From Sphingomonas sp. IW22 (GTDB taxonomy: Bacteria; Pseudomonadota; Alphaproteobacteria; Sphingomonadales; Sphingomonadaceae): 64,000 bases of DNA. The notes beneath the pieces were generated by a model that searched no databases, had not been told where the DNA came from, and saw nothing but the letters and a program-made list of their open reading frames with translations. The DNA lies in the NCBI RefSeq assembly GCF_041321155.1, contig NZ_JBGGWB010000001.1:434001-498000 (forward strand), in the 5' to 3' direction. The position numbers were made by a program, and so were the translations under genes. Below, piece after piece: positions 27,011 to 34,973 of the stretch; the stretch's first letter is position 1; each line of letters starts with the position of its first letter.

Positions 27011-28114
27011 TCAGTGGGCAATGAACGCCTCCAGTGCGTGACGAGCGACATCGTCGGTCATCTGGACCGGCGGGTGCTTGCAGAACCAGGCGCTGGCCGC
27101 CTCGACCGGGCCGGCCAGCCCGCGATCGCGCGCGACCTTGGCGCAACGGATCATGTCGATCGCCACTCCTGCCGAATTGGGGCTGTCCTCCACCGACAGG
27201 CGCAGTTCCAGGTTCATCGGCACGCCGCCGAACAACCGCCCCTCCATCCGCAGGAAGCAGACCTTGTTGTCGTTCTGCCAGGCGACATAGTCGGACGGGC
27301 CGACATGGATGTCGGCATCGGCCAGCCGTTCGGCGGCGACCGACTGCACGGCTTCGGTCTTTGATTCCTTTTTCGATGCCAGGCGCTTGCGCTCCAGCAT
27401 GTTCAGGAAGTCGGTATTGCCACCGGTGTTCAGCTGATAGGTCCGCTCCAGCTGGACGCCGCGCCGCGCGAACAGGTCGGTCAGCACGCGGTGAACGATG
27501 GTCGCGCCCAGCTGCGCCTTTATGTCGTCGCCGATGATCGGGACACCCGCGGCGGCAAAGCGCGCTCCCCACTTCTCATCGCTGGCCAGAAAGACGGGGA
27601 TCGCATTGACGAACGCAACACCCGCTTCCAGCGCGCATTCGGCGTAGAATTCGCTCGCCTGCTGGCTGCCGACCGGCAGGTAATTGACCAGCACCTCCAC
27701 TTCGCTGTCGCGCAGCACGGCAACGACATCGGACTGCGATGGCTGGTCGGCGTCAGCCAGAACAAAGCTGCGCTCCGGCGGATAATCGGCCATGTGATCG
27801 GCCACCCCGTCCAGCACCCGGCCCATCCTGACCGCCGTGCCGGCACGCGGCACGTCGGCACAGAAGCGCTGGGTGCAGTTGGGCGCCATGAAGATCGCGT
27901 CGGAGACGTCCTGTCCGACCTTGCGCACGTCGATGTCCCACGCGGCGGCAACGCGGATGTCGCTGGCGCGGTAACCCTCGATCACGTCATGGGTCAGCCC
28001 GATCGCGCTGTTCGAATGGTCGCGATAATGGGCGATGCCCTGAACCAGCGAACTGGCACAGTTACCGACGCCGACGATCGCCAGATTGATCGGTTTGGGA
28101 TGGGGCGAGCGCAT
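27011..28114 (-). CDS. ino1: Inositol-3-phosphate synthase
   Basis: It converts D-glucose-6-phosphate to 1L-myo-inositol-1-phosphate (= D-myo-inositol-3-phosphate) using bound NAD+. The sequence is of the short actinobacterial/archaeal type (367 aa): NLAIVGVGNCASSLVQG, VLVNYLPVGSQQASEFYAE, DDIKAQLGATIVHRVL and LNTGGNTDFLNML are hallmark blocks. ATG 28114 has GGGAGG upstream. The enzyme commits carbon to inositol inside an operon with a phosphatase, methyltransferase and two dehydrogenases, and opposite a glycosyltransferase operon. This suggests an inositol-containing product. Confidence 0.9.
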   Translation of the reverse strand: MRSPHPKPINLAIVGVGNCASSLVQGIAHYRDHSNSAIGLTHDVIEGYRASDIRVAAAWDIDVRKVGQDVSDAIFMAPNCTQRFCADVPRAGTAVRMGRVLDGVADHMADYPPERSFVLADADQPSQSDVVAVLRDSEVEVLVNYLPVGSQQASEFYAECALEAGVAFVNAIPVFLASDEKWGARFAAAGVPIIGDDIKAQLGATIVHRVLTDLFARRGVQLERTYQLNTGGNTDFLNMLERKRLASKKESKTEAVQSVAAERLADADIHVGPSDYVAWQNDNKVCFLRMEGRLFGGVPMNLELRLSVEDSPNSAGVAIDMIRCAKVARDRGLAGPVEAASAWFCKHPPVQMTDDVARHALEAFIAH

Positions 28115-28125
28115 GGAAACCTCCC

Positions 28126-29043
28126 TCATTCGGCGGCCGCGGCTTGCGCGCGGGCCGGAGCGTAGCGGTCGATCATGGCCGCACAGAAATCGGCGAACGC
28201 CTGCGGATCGTGCGCACGCGACGTGTGATGCGGCTCAACCCCCAGATGTTCGGGGGTGAAGCAAAAGGTCACGGTGACGTCGAAATCGGCCAGCGCGTCC
28301 ATCTGTCGGTCGAACCAGTCCAGCGCGCCTTCACGAAAGCTGTCCGCCCAGCTGAGGCCCGTTCGCAGCTGACGAACTCCCAACCGCTTCATCCACGCGA
28401 CCGCATCGTCCAGCCGGGGATCGTGGAAATGAAACCATTGCATCAGCCCCATCCGGTCCGCGACCCGCGCATAGGCGTCCAAAGCGGGCTTTGGTGTGCC
28501 GTCGGCGCGGATCAGGCCCATGTGGAAATGCCGGTAATAGCTGGACCCCTCCGCCTCACGGTGGCGGGTGGTCGCGCCCCATTCCATCGGCAGGTCGTAG
28601 AGCGAATACCAATAGATGCGCGGCGCCCGCCCGATCAGCAACTCCGCCGTGCGCTTCAGGCCGAACAGCTGCACCTCATCCGCGCCGAACGATCCGGCAC
28701 CGACCTCCGTCACCCAGACGGGCTTGTCGGGCACCGCCGCCTCAATCTCAGCTAACTTGTCGGGCCAGGCGTGGATCGGCCACAGATTCCAGTCGAGCGG
28801 AAAGCCATGCACCGCAACCACATCGACATGGTCCAGCGCCCCCAGCTCGCGCATCCGGCCCAGCCAGTGCGGGTCGATCGGCGACATGCCGCCCAGCACG
28901 CGCAGCACATCGGGATTGACGGCGGCGATCGCCCCGCCCGTGCGCGTCACCAGATCGGCATAATGCGTCCATTCGGGGTCGAGCAGCGGGTCCCAGTGCG
29001 ACTTGTTGTTGGGCTCGTTCCAGATCATCGCGGCTTCGATCAT
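28126..29043 (-). CDS. GH39-like TIM-barrel glycosidase with apparently permuted order
   Basis: A 305-aa protein with GH-A clan signatures in an unexpected order. It opens almost directly with acid/base E10 in IWNEPNN, then has a nucleophile-like E113 in VWVTEVGAG and YWYSLYDLP (~144-152). Only afterwards comes what is normally the N-terminal part of the barrel: MKRLGVRQLRTGLSW (218-232), FCFTPEHLG (260-268) and FADFCAAMIDRYAP (283-296). The start overlaps the methyltransferase stop by ATGA, so the gene is not simply missing its 5' part. There is no signal peptide, so it acts in the cytosol, possibly as a transglycosidase or glycoside-processing enzyme of the cluster. Confidence 0.7.
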   Translation of the reverse strand: MIEAAMIWNEPNNKSHWDPLLDPEWTHYADLVTRTGGAIAAVNPDVLRVLGGMSPIDPHWLGRMRELGALDHVDVVAVHGFPLDWNLWPIHAWPDKLAEIEAAVPDKPVWVTEVGAGSFGADEVQLFGLKRTAELLIGRAPRIYWYSLYDLPMEWGATTRHREAEGSSYYRHFHMGLIRADGTPKPALDAYARVADRMGLMQWFHFHDPRLDDAVAWMKRLGVRQLRTGLSWADSFREGALDWFDRQMDALADFDVTVTFCFTPEHLGVEPHHTSRAHDPQAFADFCAAMIDRYAPARAQAAAAE

Positions 29044-29837
29044 TCACCCCTCCTCGCCGGATAGACGGCTGCATCCTGAAAGCTGGCGCACGGCACGGGG
29101 GCGGTGCGGCACAGATAGACTTCGGGTTCGGGATTGGCCTCGATCGAAAAGCCCGCAGCGCGCAGCATTGCCTGCGTGCCCGCCGGATTTGGCGCCCACC
29201 AGTTGGTCGGATCCCCGGCAAAGCTGTGTTCGATGAAATGGAGGCGCGGATAGCCCGGCGCATCGAAATAGCCGGGCGGGTCATAGGTGCCCGGCAGGTG
29301 GAACGGGTGGTCGCGCGGCGGATCGAACGGCGGCGCCGTCCCCTGCTGCATCGTCTGGAAAAGCATCCGGTCGCCCGCCACATGTTCGCGGATCAGGTCG
29401 AGCGCCAGCAACGGATGGCGCAGGTGGTACAGCACCCCCATGAACACCACCAAGTCGAACCGCTCGCCCAGTGCCGCCACGTCATAGACCGACATCCGGC
29501 GATACTCGATCCTGTCGAAGCCCAGCCGGTCGGCGACGAACCGCGCCTGCGCCAGATAATGCGGGTCGCTGTCGATTCCGACCACCCGCTCAGCCCCGCG
29601 CCGCGCCATTTCGACCGAATAGAAGCCGGCATTGCAGCCGATATCCAGCACTGTCAGCCCGCTCAGGTCGCCCGGCACCGCATCGGCAAAGCGCGCGAAT
29701 TTGAAGGCGGGATAATCGCCCAGAAAATGGTCCGGCGCAGTCGAAACCCCGTGGCCCAGATCGATATTCTGGAACCACGGATGCAGCGCCGCGACCTGTG
29801 CCCGCAGATCGTCGGCGCGTTGGGCGGCGGCGCTCAT
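29040..29837 (-). CDS. SAM-dependent methyltransferase, TIGR04290-like
   Basis: A 265-aa class I methyltransferase. Motif I is LTVLDIGCNAGFYSVEMARRG, with GIDSDPHYLAQA and FDLVVFMGVLYHLRHPLLAL following; the arrangement is CmoB-like, but the protein is much shorter than CmoB. I associate it with the TIGR04290 family found in saccharide gene clusters of several proteobacteria, from memory and not by search. ATG 29837 overlaps the phosphatase stop by ATGA. It may O-methylate a sugar or cyclitol. Confidence 0.78.
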   Translation of the reverse strand: MSAAAQRADDLRAQVAALHPWFQNIDLGHGVSTAPDHFLGDYPAFKFARFADAVPGDLSGLTVLDIGCNAGFYSVEMARRGAERVVGIDSDPHYLAQARFVADRLGFDRIEYRRMSVYDVAALGERFDLVVFMGVLYHLRHPLLALDLIREHVAGDRMLFQTMQQGTAPPFDPPRDHPFHLPGTYDPPGYFDAPGYPRLHFIEHSFAGDPTNWWAPNPAGTQAMLRAAGFSIEANPEPEVYLCRTAPVPCASFQDAAVYPARRGE

Positions 29838-30427
29838 GCCGTCACCTCGTTCAACGTGATCAGAACGGGCGATCCGTCGTGGCGGATATGCGTCACCGAA
29901 GCCGGATCGACGGCATAACGGTGAATATGGTCCAGGCTGAGGCCCAGCACCCCGGCAACCGCCGCGCGGATGACGTCGCCATGCGTGACCATTGCCACGC
30001 TTCCGATGGCGCCTGACCGCGCGACGCGTTCGATATGGTCCAGAACGCGCGCCTGTACGCGGCGCATCGTCTCCCCGCCCGGTGACGCCCCCTCTGCACG
30101 AGCACGGTTCCATTCGTGCCACGCAGGATCGGCGCTCAGTTCGTCGAAGCGGCGCCCGGTCCAGTCGCCGAAATCGATCTCGTCCAGCGCATCGACGGTC
30201 TGAACCGGCAACTGGTGCGGGGCCGCGATCCGCGCTGCGGTTTCCTGTGCGCGCCCGACGGGACTGGTTTCAACCCGATCGAACGAGCGGCCGGCCAGCC
30301 GATCCGCAAGCCGGTCTGCATCTGCCCGCCCCTCGTCCACCAACCCCGCGCACGCTCCACGTCCGGAAAGCACAACCCCAAGATCGGCATGTCTGGCATG
30401 ACGTATCAGCAGAATATCACACGCCAA
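29834..30427 (-). CDS. Histidine phosphatase family protein
   Basis: A 197-aa branch-1 histidine phosphatase. The phospho-accepting His is in LLIRHARHAD near the N-terminus, with a second His in AMVTHGDVIRAAV and the acid in LDEIDFGDWTGR. It is the first gene of the leftward arm. Since inositol-3-phosphate synthase is in the same operon and no IMPase-family gene is, it may serve as the sugar/inositol phosphatase. Phosphoglycerate mutase or CobC-like functions are alternatives. Confidence 0.85.
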   Translation of the reverse strand: MACDILLIRHARHADLGVVLSGRGACAGLVDEGRADADRLADRLAGRSFDRVETSPVGRAQETAARIAAPHQLPVQTVDALDEIDFGDWTGRRFDELSADPAWHEWNRARAEGASPGGETMRRVQARVLDHIERVARSGAIGSVAMVTHGDVIRAAVAGVLGLSLDHIHRYAVDPASVTHIRHDGSPVLITLNEVTA

Positions 30428-30605
30428 TTAATATTCCTCTATAACAAATATAATAAAGCACTGTGGCGAAGTCAGCATCTACAAAGCTGCCAGCGCTTCT
30501 TTTGTTCCGTGAGCTTCTTCTTGTTGAGGAACCAAGATGATGCCCGTCAGTTAGATTGTCCTATTTGGCGATGGTTTCTTTAACATTGATAATATACGGG
30601 GGTTA
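30428..30605. promoter_or_regulatory. AT-rich bidirectional promoter region of the saccharide cluster
   Basis: These 178 bases are strikingly AT-rich for this genome (TA-rich runs at 30428-30465 and 30570-30598). They separate the histidine-phosphatase arm from the epimerase-glycosyltransferase arm, and there is no ORF. Single regulation of both arms from here is likely. Confidence 0.6.
30528..30552 (+). promoter_or_regulatory. Candidate EcfG-type promoter for the glycosyltransferase operon
   Basis: GGAAC (30528-30532), then 16 bases, then AGTT (30549-30552): one mismatch to GGAAC-N16/17-CGTT, 54 nt upstream of the first epimerase start. A second GGAAC on the opposite strand (30510-30506) has no good -10 partner. 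Confidence 0.35.
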
Positions 30606-31727
30606 ATGCCGATGTCGGAAACCGTTCTTGTAACTGGCGGAGCTGGTTTCATTGGCCGCGCGGTGATTGCGCGACTGGTCGATCAGGGTCACCGCGTCCG
30701 TGTGCTGGATGCGCTGGTCGAGCAGGTGCATGGCGGCAGCGGCTGGCCCGCCGAACTGACGGGAATGGCCGAATGCGTGGCGGGCGATGTGCGCGATCCC
30801 GATGCGGTCGAACGCGCGCTGGACGGTATCGATTCGGTCATCCACCTGGCAGCAGAGGTCGGCGTCGGCCAGTCGATGTACGAGGTGGAGCGCTATACCG
30901 CCGTCAACGAACTGGGCAGTGCGATCCTGTTCGAAAAGCTGATCGGCCGCCCCATTCGCCGTGTCGTCACCGCATCGTCGATGAGCATTTACGGCGAAGG
31001 GCTATACCGCGACGCCGACGGCAACCCGGTCGAGGATGCGCGGCGCATCGCCGTCCGCGACCAACAGCGCGAATGGAACCCGCTGGACGATCAGGGCCGC
31101 CCGCTGATCCCCGTCGCCACGCCGGAAAGCAAGCGCCCCTCGCTCGAATCCATCTATGCGCTCGGCAAATATGTGCAGGAACGCCAGACGCACATCATGG
31201 CCCAGGCCTATGGCTATGAGGGGGTCTGCCTGCGCCTGTTCAACGTCTATGGCCCGGGTCAGGCACTGTCGAACCCCTATACCGGTGTGCTGGCGATCTT
31301 TGCCTCGCGATTGATGAACGGCGAGCGGCCGATGATCTTCGAGGATGGCGAGCAGCGGCGCGATTTCGTGCATGTCGACGATGTCGCACGGGCCTTTTGC
31401 GATGCGCTGACGGTGCCCGGCGCAGCGGGACATACGCTGAACATCGGCTCCGGCACGGATCGTTCGGTGCGTGAGATTGCAGAGACGCTGGCGACCGCGC
31501 TGGGGCGCGCGGAACTGTCACCCGAAATCGTCAGCAAGGGGCGGATCGGCGACATCCGCCACTGCTTCTGCGACACGCGGCTGGCGCGCGAGATTATCGG
31601 GTTCGAGGCGCAGGAGGATTTCGGCGCCGGGGTCCAGCGCCTTGCCCAATGGGTGTCCGAACAGCGCGCGACCGACCGCGTGGCGACGGCGCGCGCCGAA
31701 CTCGAAGCACGCGGGCTGGTTTCGTGA
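30606..31727 (+). CDS. NAD-dependent sugar epimerase (extended SDR, dTDP-rhamnose 4-epimerase-like)
   Basis: A 373-aa nucleotide-sugar epimerase. It has the Rossmann motif VTGGAGFIGRAV, the TASSMSIYGEG strand and the SDR catalytic pair in SIYALGKYVQE (YxxxK). The long insert GLYRDADGNPVED...TPESKRPSLES resembles the dTDP-L-rhamnose 4-epimerase / WbiB branch. The start may be ATG 30606 or ATG 30612, with GGGGG upstream of both. It is the first gene of the seven-gene rightward arm; its stop shares GTGA with the next start. Confidence 0.85.
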   Translation: MPMSETVLVTGGAGFIGRAVIARLVDQGHRVRVLDALVEQVHGGSGWPAELTGMAECVAGDVRDPDAVERALDGIDSVIHLAAEVGVGQSMYEVERYTAVNELGSAILFEKLIGRPIRRVVTASSMSIYGEGLYRDADGNPVEDARRIAVRDQQREWNPLDDQGRPLIPVATPESKRPSLESIYALGKYVQERQTHIMAQAYGYEGVCLRLFNVYGPGQALSNPYTGVLAIFASRLMNGERPMIFEDGEQRRDFVHVDDVARAFCDALTVPGAAGHTLNIGSGTDRSVREIAETLATALGRAELSPEIVSKGRIGDIRHCFCDTRLAREIIGFEAQEDFGAGVQRLAQWVSEQRATDRVATARAELEARGLVS

Positions 31728-32776
31728 GCGGGCGTCGCGTGCTGGTGACCGGGGGCGCGGGCTTCATCGGTTGCAATCTGGCCGACCGGCTGGCGCAACA
31801 GGGCGACCGGGTGATCGTCTATGACTCGCTGGTACGCCCTGGGACCGAGGCGAATGCCCGCTGGCTGGCGCAGCGCCACGCGGCTTCGGTCGAAGTCGTC
31901 ATTGCCGACATTCTGGAACATGACGCGCTGGCCGACGCGGTCAGCCGGGCCGATGCGGTGGTACATCTGGCGGCTCAGGTCGCAGTGACGACCAGTCTGG
32001 TCGAACCGCTCGCGGATTTCGCCGTCAACCTGACGGGCACGATCGGCATCCTCGAACTGATCCGTGCCAGCACCCACCGGCCACCGATGGTCCTGGCATC
32101 GACAAACAAGGTCTACGGCAATCTCGACACGGTCGAACTGGCACTGGGCGAGGATGGCTATGCCCCCGTTGATGACGACACGCGCACACGCGGTGTCGGA
32201 GAAGCAACGCCGCTGGACTTCAAATCGCCCTATGGCTGCTCAAAGGGGGCGGCCGACCAATATGTCCTCGATTACGCGCACAGCTTCGGGCTGCGCACGC
32301 TGGTCTTTCGCATGAGCTGCATCTTTGGCGAGCGGCAGACCGGCAGTGAGGATCAGGGATGGGTCGCGCATTTCGCGCGCCGCGCGGCAGCGGGCGATCC
32401 GATCACCCTGTTCGGCGACGGCTGGCAGGTCCGCGATCTGCTGGACGTGCGCGATTGCGTCGATGCCTATGTCGCGGCACTCGACCGGATCGACACGGTT
32501 TCGGGGCGCGCCTTCAATCTGGGTGGCGGGTCCGCCAATGCCGTCAGCCTTCGCACCGTGCTGGACTCGCTGGAGGAGATGACCGGGCGTCCATTGAATG
32601 TGGACCGCGCCGATTGGCGGTCGGGCGATCAGCGGTGGTACGTGTCGGACAGCCGTGCCGCGCGTGCGGCCCTCGGCCTCGCCCCGCCACGCCACTGGCG
32701 TCATGCGCTGGACGATCTGGTACGTAGCTTTGAACAGAGCCAGCGGCCGCCCCTTCGACCGGTGCAGGCGCTGTGA
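31724..32776 (+). CDS. NAD-dependent epimerase (CDP-tyvelose/paratose 2-epimerase-like)
   Basis: An extended SDR of 350 aa starting at GTG 31724. It has VTGGAGFIGCNLADRL, LASTNKVYGNLD (the Asn-Lys-Val-Tyr strand typical of the RfbE/tyvelose-epimerase branch), the YxxxK pair in PYGCSKGAADQYV, and FRMSCIFGERQTGSEDQGWVAHF. Two different epimerases in a row suggest the cluster makes an uncommon nucleotide sugar. It overlaps its neighbours by GTGA at both ends. Confidence 0.85.
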   Translation: MSGRRVLVTGGAGFIGCNLADRLAQQGDRVIVYDSLVRPGTEANARWLAQRHAASVEVVIADILEHDALADAVSRADAVVHLAAQVAVTTSLVEPLADFAVNLTGTIGILELIRASTHRPPMVLASTNKVYGNLDTVELALGEDGYAPVDDDTRTRGVGEATPLDFKSPYGCSKGAADQYVLDYAHSFGLRTLVFRMSCIFGERQTGSEDQGWVAHFARRAAAGDPITLFGDGWQVRDLLDVRDCVDAYVAALDRIDTVSGRAFNLGGGSANAVSLRTVLDSLEEMTGRPLNVDRADWRSGDQRWYVSDSRAARAALGLAPPRHWRHALDDLVRSFEQSQRPPLRPVQAL

Positions 32777-33870
32777 GGCATTTGCTGATGACGGCCGACG
32801 CGGTCGGGGGCGTATGGCAATATGCGATCGACCTGTCGCGCGCGCTGGGCCCGCTGGGGTGGAACGTCACGCTGGCGACGCTCGGCCCGGCGCCCGACCG
32901 CGACCAGCGTGCGGCGGCAAGCGCGCTGCCCAATCTGGAACTGCACGTCACCGACCTGCCACTCGACTGGCTGGAACAGGGGGCCGCACCGGTGCTTCGC
33001 GCCGCCGACGGCATTGCCACCCTGGCCGCTGCCCAGGGGTGCGACGTGGTTCAGCTGAACATGCCGACACTGGCCGCAGGGGAGCGGTTCACGGTGCCGA
33101 CGGTGGCAGTCACGCATGGCTGTGTCGCGACATGGTGGGCGGGCGCGCGCGGCGATCCGCTGGCGCCCCAATATCAATGGCATGCCCGGCTGATGCGGCA
33201 GGGACTGACCCGCGCCGACGCGGTGGTGGCGCCCAGTCACAGCTATGCCCGGATGGTCGCCAGCCATTACGCGCTGGATCAAAATCCGGCGGTGGTCTGC
33301 AATGGCCGTGACGCGCCCACCGCGCCCGAACATCCGGCGTTACAGGATTATGTGCTGACCGTCGGGCGGCTGTGGGACCGTGCGAAGAATATCGACACGC
33401 TGGACATCGCCGCCGGACAGCTGGCCGTCCCATTTCACGCGGCGGGCGCGCTGGTCGGTCCGCATGGCGAACGCGCCGCCATCCGGCATATTCATCCGCT
33501 GGGCCAGTTGTCGGGCGATGCGCTGGCGACATGGCGCGCGCCGCGTCCGGTATTCGTTTCCGCCGCCCGGTTCGAACCCTTTGGTCTGTCGGTGCTCGAG
33601 GCGGCGCAATCGGGTTGCGCGCTGGTGCTGTCCGACATCCCCACCTTTCGCGAGCTGTGGGACGGTGTGGCGGTCTTTGTCGATGCGGAAGACGCAAGCG
33701 GCTTTCGTCAGGCGATCGAGGGGCTGATCGGCAACCCCGCCCGCCGCCACGCGATGGGCGAAGCGGCGCTCGACCATGCCCGCCAGTATCGATGCAGCGC
33801 CGCCGCGCGCGACATGGACCGGATCTTCAACCGGCTGATGGCCGACAGCGCAAGGCGGGCCGCGGCATGA
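32773..33870 (+). CDS. Glycosyltransferase, GT4-like (GT-B fold)
   Basis: A 365-aa retaining GT-B glycosyltransferase starting at GTG 32773. The C-terminal donor site FVSAARFEPFGLSVLEAAQSG is the GT4 E-x7-E motif, preceded by VLTVGRLWDRAKNIDTL. The N-terminal VGGVWQYAIDLSRAL is typical of the acceptor domain. There is no membrane segment, so it acts in the cytosol. It probably adds the first or second sugar of the product; donor unknown. Confidence 0.87.
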   Translation: MRHLLMTADAVGGVWQYAIDLSRALGPLGWNVTLATLGPAPDRDQRAAASALPNLELHVTDLPLDWLEQGAAPVLRAADGIATLAAAQGCDVVQLNMPTLAAGERFTVPTVAVTHGCVATWWAGARGDPLAPQYQWHARLMRQGLTRADAVVAPSHSYARMVASHYALDQNPAVVCNGRDAPTAPEHPALQDYVLTVGRLWDRAKNIDTLDIAAGQLAVPFHAAGALVGPHGERAAIRHIHPLGQLSGDALATWRAPRPVFVSAARFEPFGLSVLEAAQSGCALVLSDIPTFRELWDGVAVFVDAEDASGFRQAIEGLIGNPARRHAMGEAALDHARQYRCSAAARDMDRIFNRLMADSARRAAA

Positions 33871-34973
33871 GGATCGCCTATCTCACGCACAGCCTTGAGA
33901 GCTGCTGGAACCATGGCAACGCGCATTTCCTGCGCGGCGTTTTCCGGGCGCTGATGGCGCTGGGCCATCAGGTGGAAATTCTGGAGCCTGAAGATAGCTG
34001 GAGCCGTGCCAATCTAGTCGCGGATCATGGCGAAGCCGGCATCGCGCCCTTTCGTCGCGCCTATCCCGAACTGGCCGCAACCCGATATGTCGGGATCGAG
34101 CAAGCCGTGGACCGGGCCGCTCAGGCCGATCTTGTCATCGTCCATGAATGGAACGACCACGCGCTGGTCAAGGCGATGGGCGAGCGGCGCAAGCGCGGCG
34201 GCGGCTTTCGCCTGTTGTTCCACGACACCCACCACCGCGCCGTCAGCGAGCCGGAAGCCATGCGTGCCTATGACCTGTCGGGCTTTGACGGGGTGCTGGC
34301 CTTTGGCGAAGCGCTGGCGGCGGTCTATCGTCGCTGGGGCTGGGACGATCAAATCTGGGTCTGGCATGAGGCCGCCGATACCCGGCTGTTCCACCCCCCG
34401 GCCGGGTCCGCCGAACGAAGCGGTCTGGTGTGGATCGGCAATTGGGGGGACGGCGAGCGGACGGCAGAGCTTGAATCCTTCCTGCTGCGCCCCGCACAGG
34501 AATCGGAATTGCCGCTCGACATTCACGGCGTGCGCTATCCCGCCGAAGCGCTGGCGATGCTCGACCGTTACGGTGTGCGCTATCGCGGATGGTTGCCCAA
34601 TGCCCGCGCGCCAGAGGTCTTCGCCCGCCATCTGGCCACCGTCCACGTCCCGCGCCGCCATTATGTCGAGGCGCTGCCCGGCATCCCTACGATCCGCGTG
34701 TTCGAGGCGCTGGCCTGCGGCATCCCGCTGGTCAGCGCGCCCTGGGACGATTGCGAAGGGCTGTTCCGCATCGGTCAGGATTTCCTGATGGCACGCGACG
34801 GCGAAGAGATGCGCCGCCACCTGATCGCAATTCGCGACGACGCCGATCTGCGCAACGCGCTGGTCGCGTCGGGGCTGGAGCGCATCGCCGCGCGGCACAG
34901 CTGCGGCCACCGCGCGGGCGAATTGATGGACATCGCCCGCCAACTCGACACCCCCGAAAGGAGTGCCGCATGA
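33867..34973 (+). CDS. Glycosyltransferase (GT-B, CgeB-related)
   Basis: A 368-aa GT-B enzyme that begins MRIAYLTHSLESCWNHGNAHFLRG and ends with the donor-binding block IPTIRVFEALACGIPLVSAPWDDCEGLF. VIVHEWNDHALVKAMGERR and FHDTHHRAVSEPE are conserved-looking acceptor-side blocks. The Cys/Trp-rich N-terminus and lack of GT4 EX7E suggest the CgeB-like branch. ATGA overlaps link it to both neighbours. Confidence 0.8.
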   Translation: MRIAYLTHSLESCWNHGNAHFLRGVFRALMALGHQVEILEPEDSWSRANLVADHGEAGIAPFRRAYPELAATRYVGIEQAVDRAAQADLVIVHEWNDHALVKAMGERRKRGGGFRLLFHDTHHRAVSEPEAMRAYDLSGFDGVLAFGEALAAVYRRWGWDDQIWVWHEAADTRLFHPPAGSAERSGLVWIGNWGDGERTAELESFLLRPAQESELPLDIHGVRYPAEALAMLDRYGVRYRGWLPNARAPEVFARHLATVHVPRRHYVEALPGIPTIRVFEALACGIPLVSAPWDDCEGLFRIGQDFLMARDGEEMRRHLIAIRDDADLRNALVASGLERIAARHSCGHRAGELMDIARQLDTPERSAA

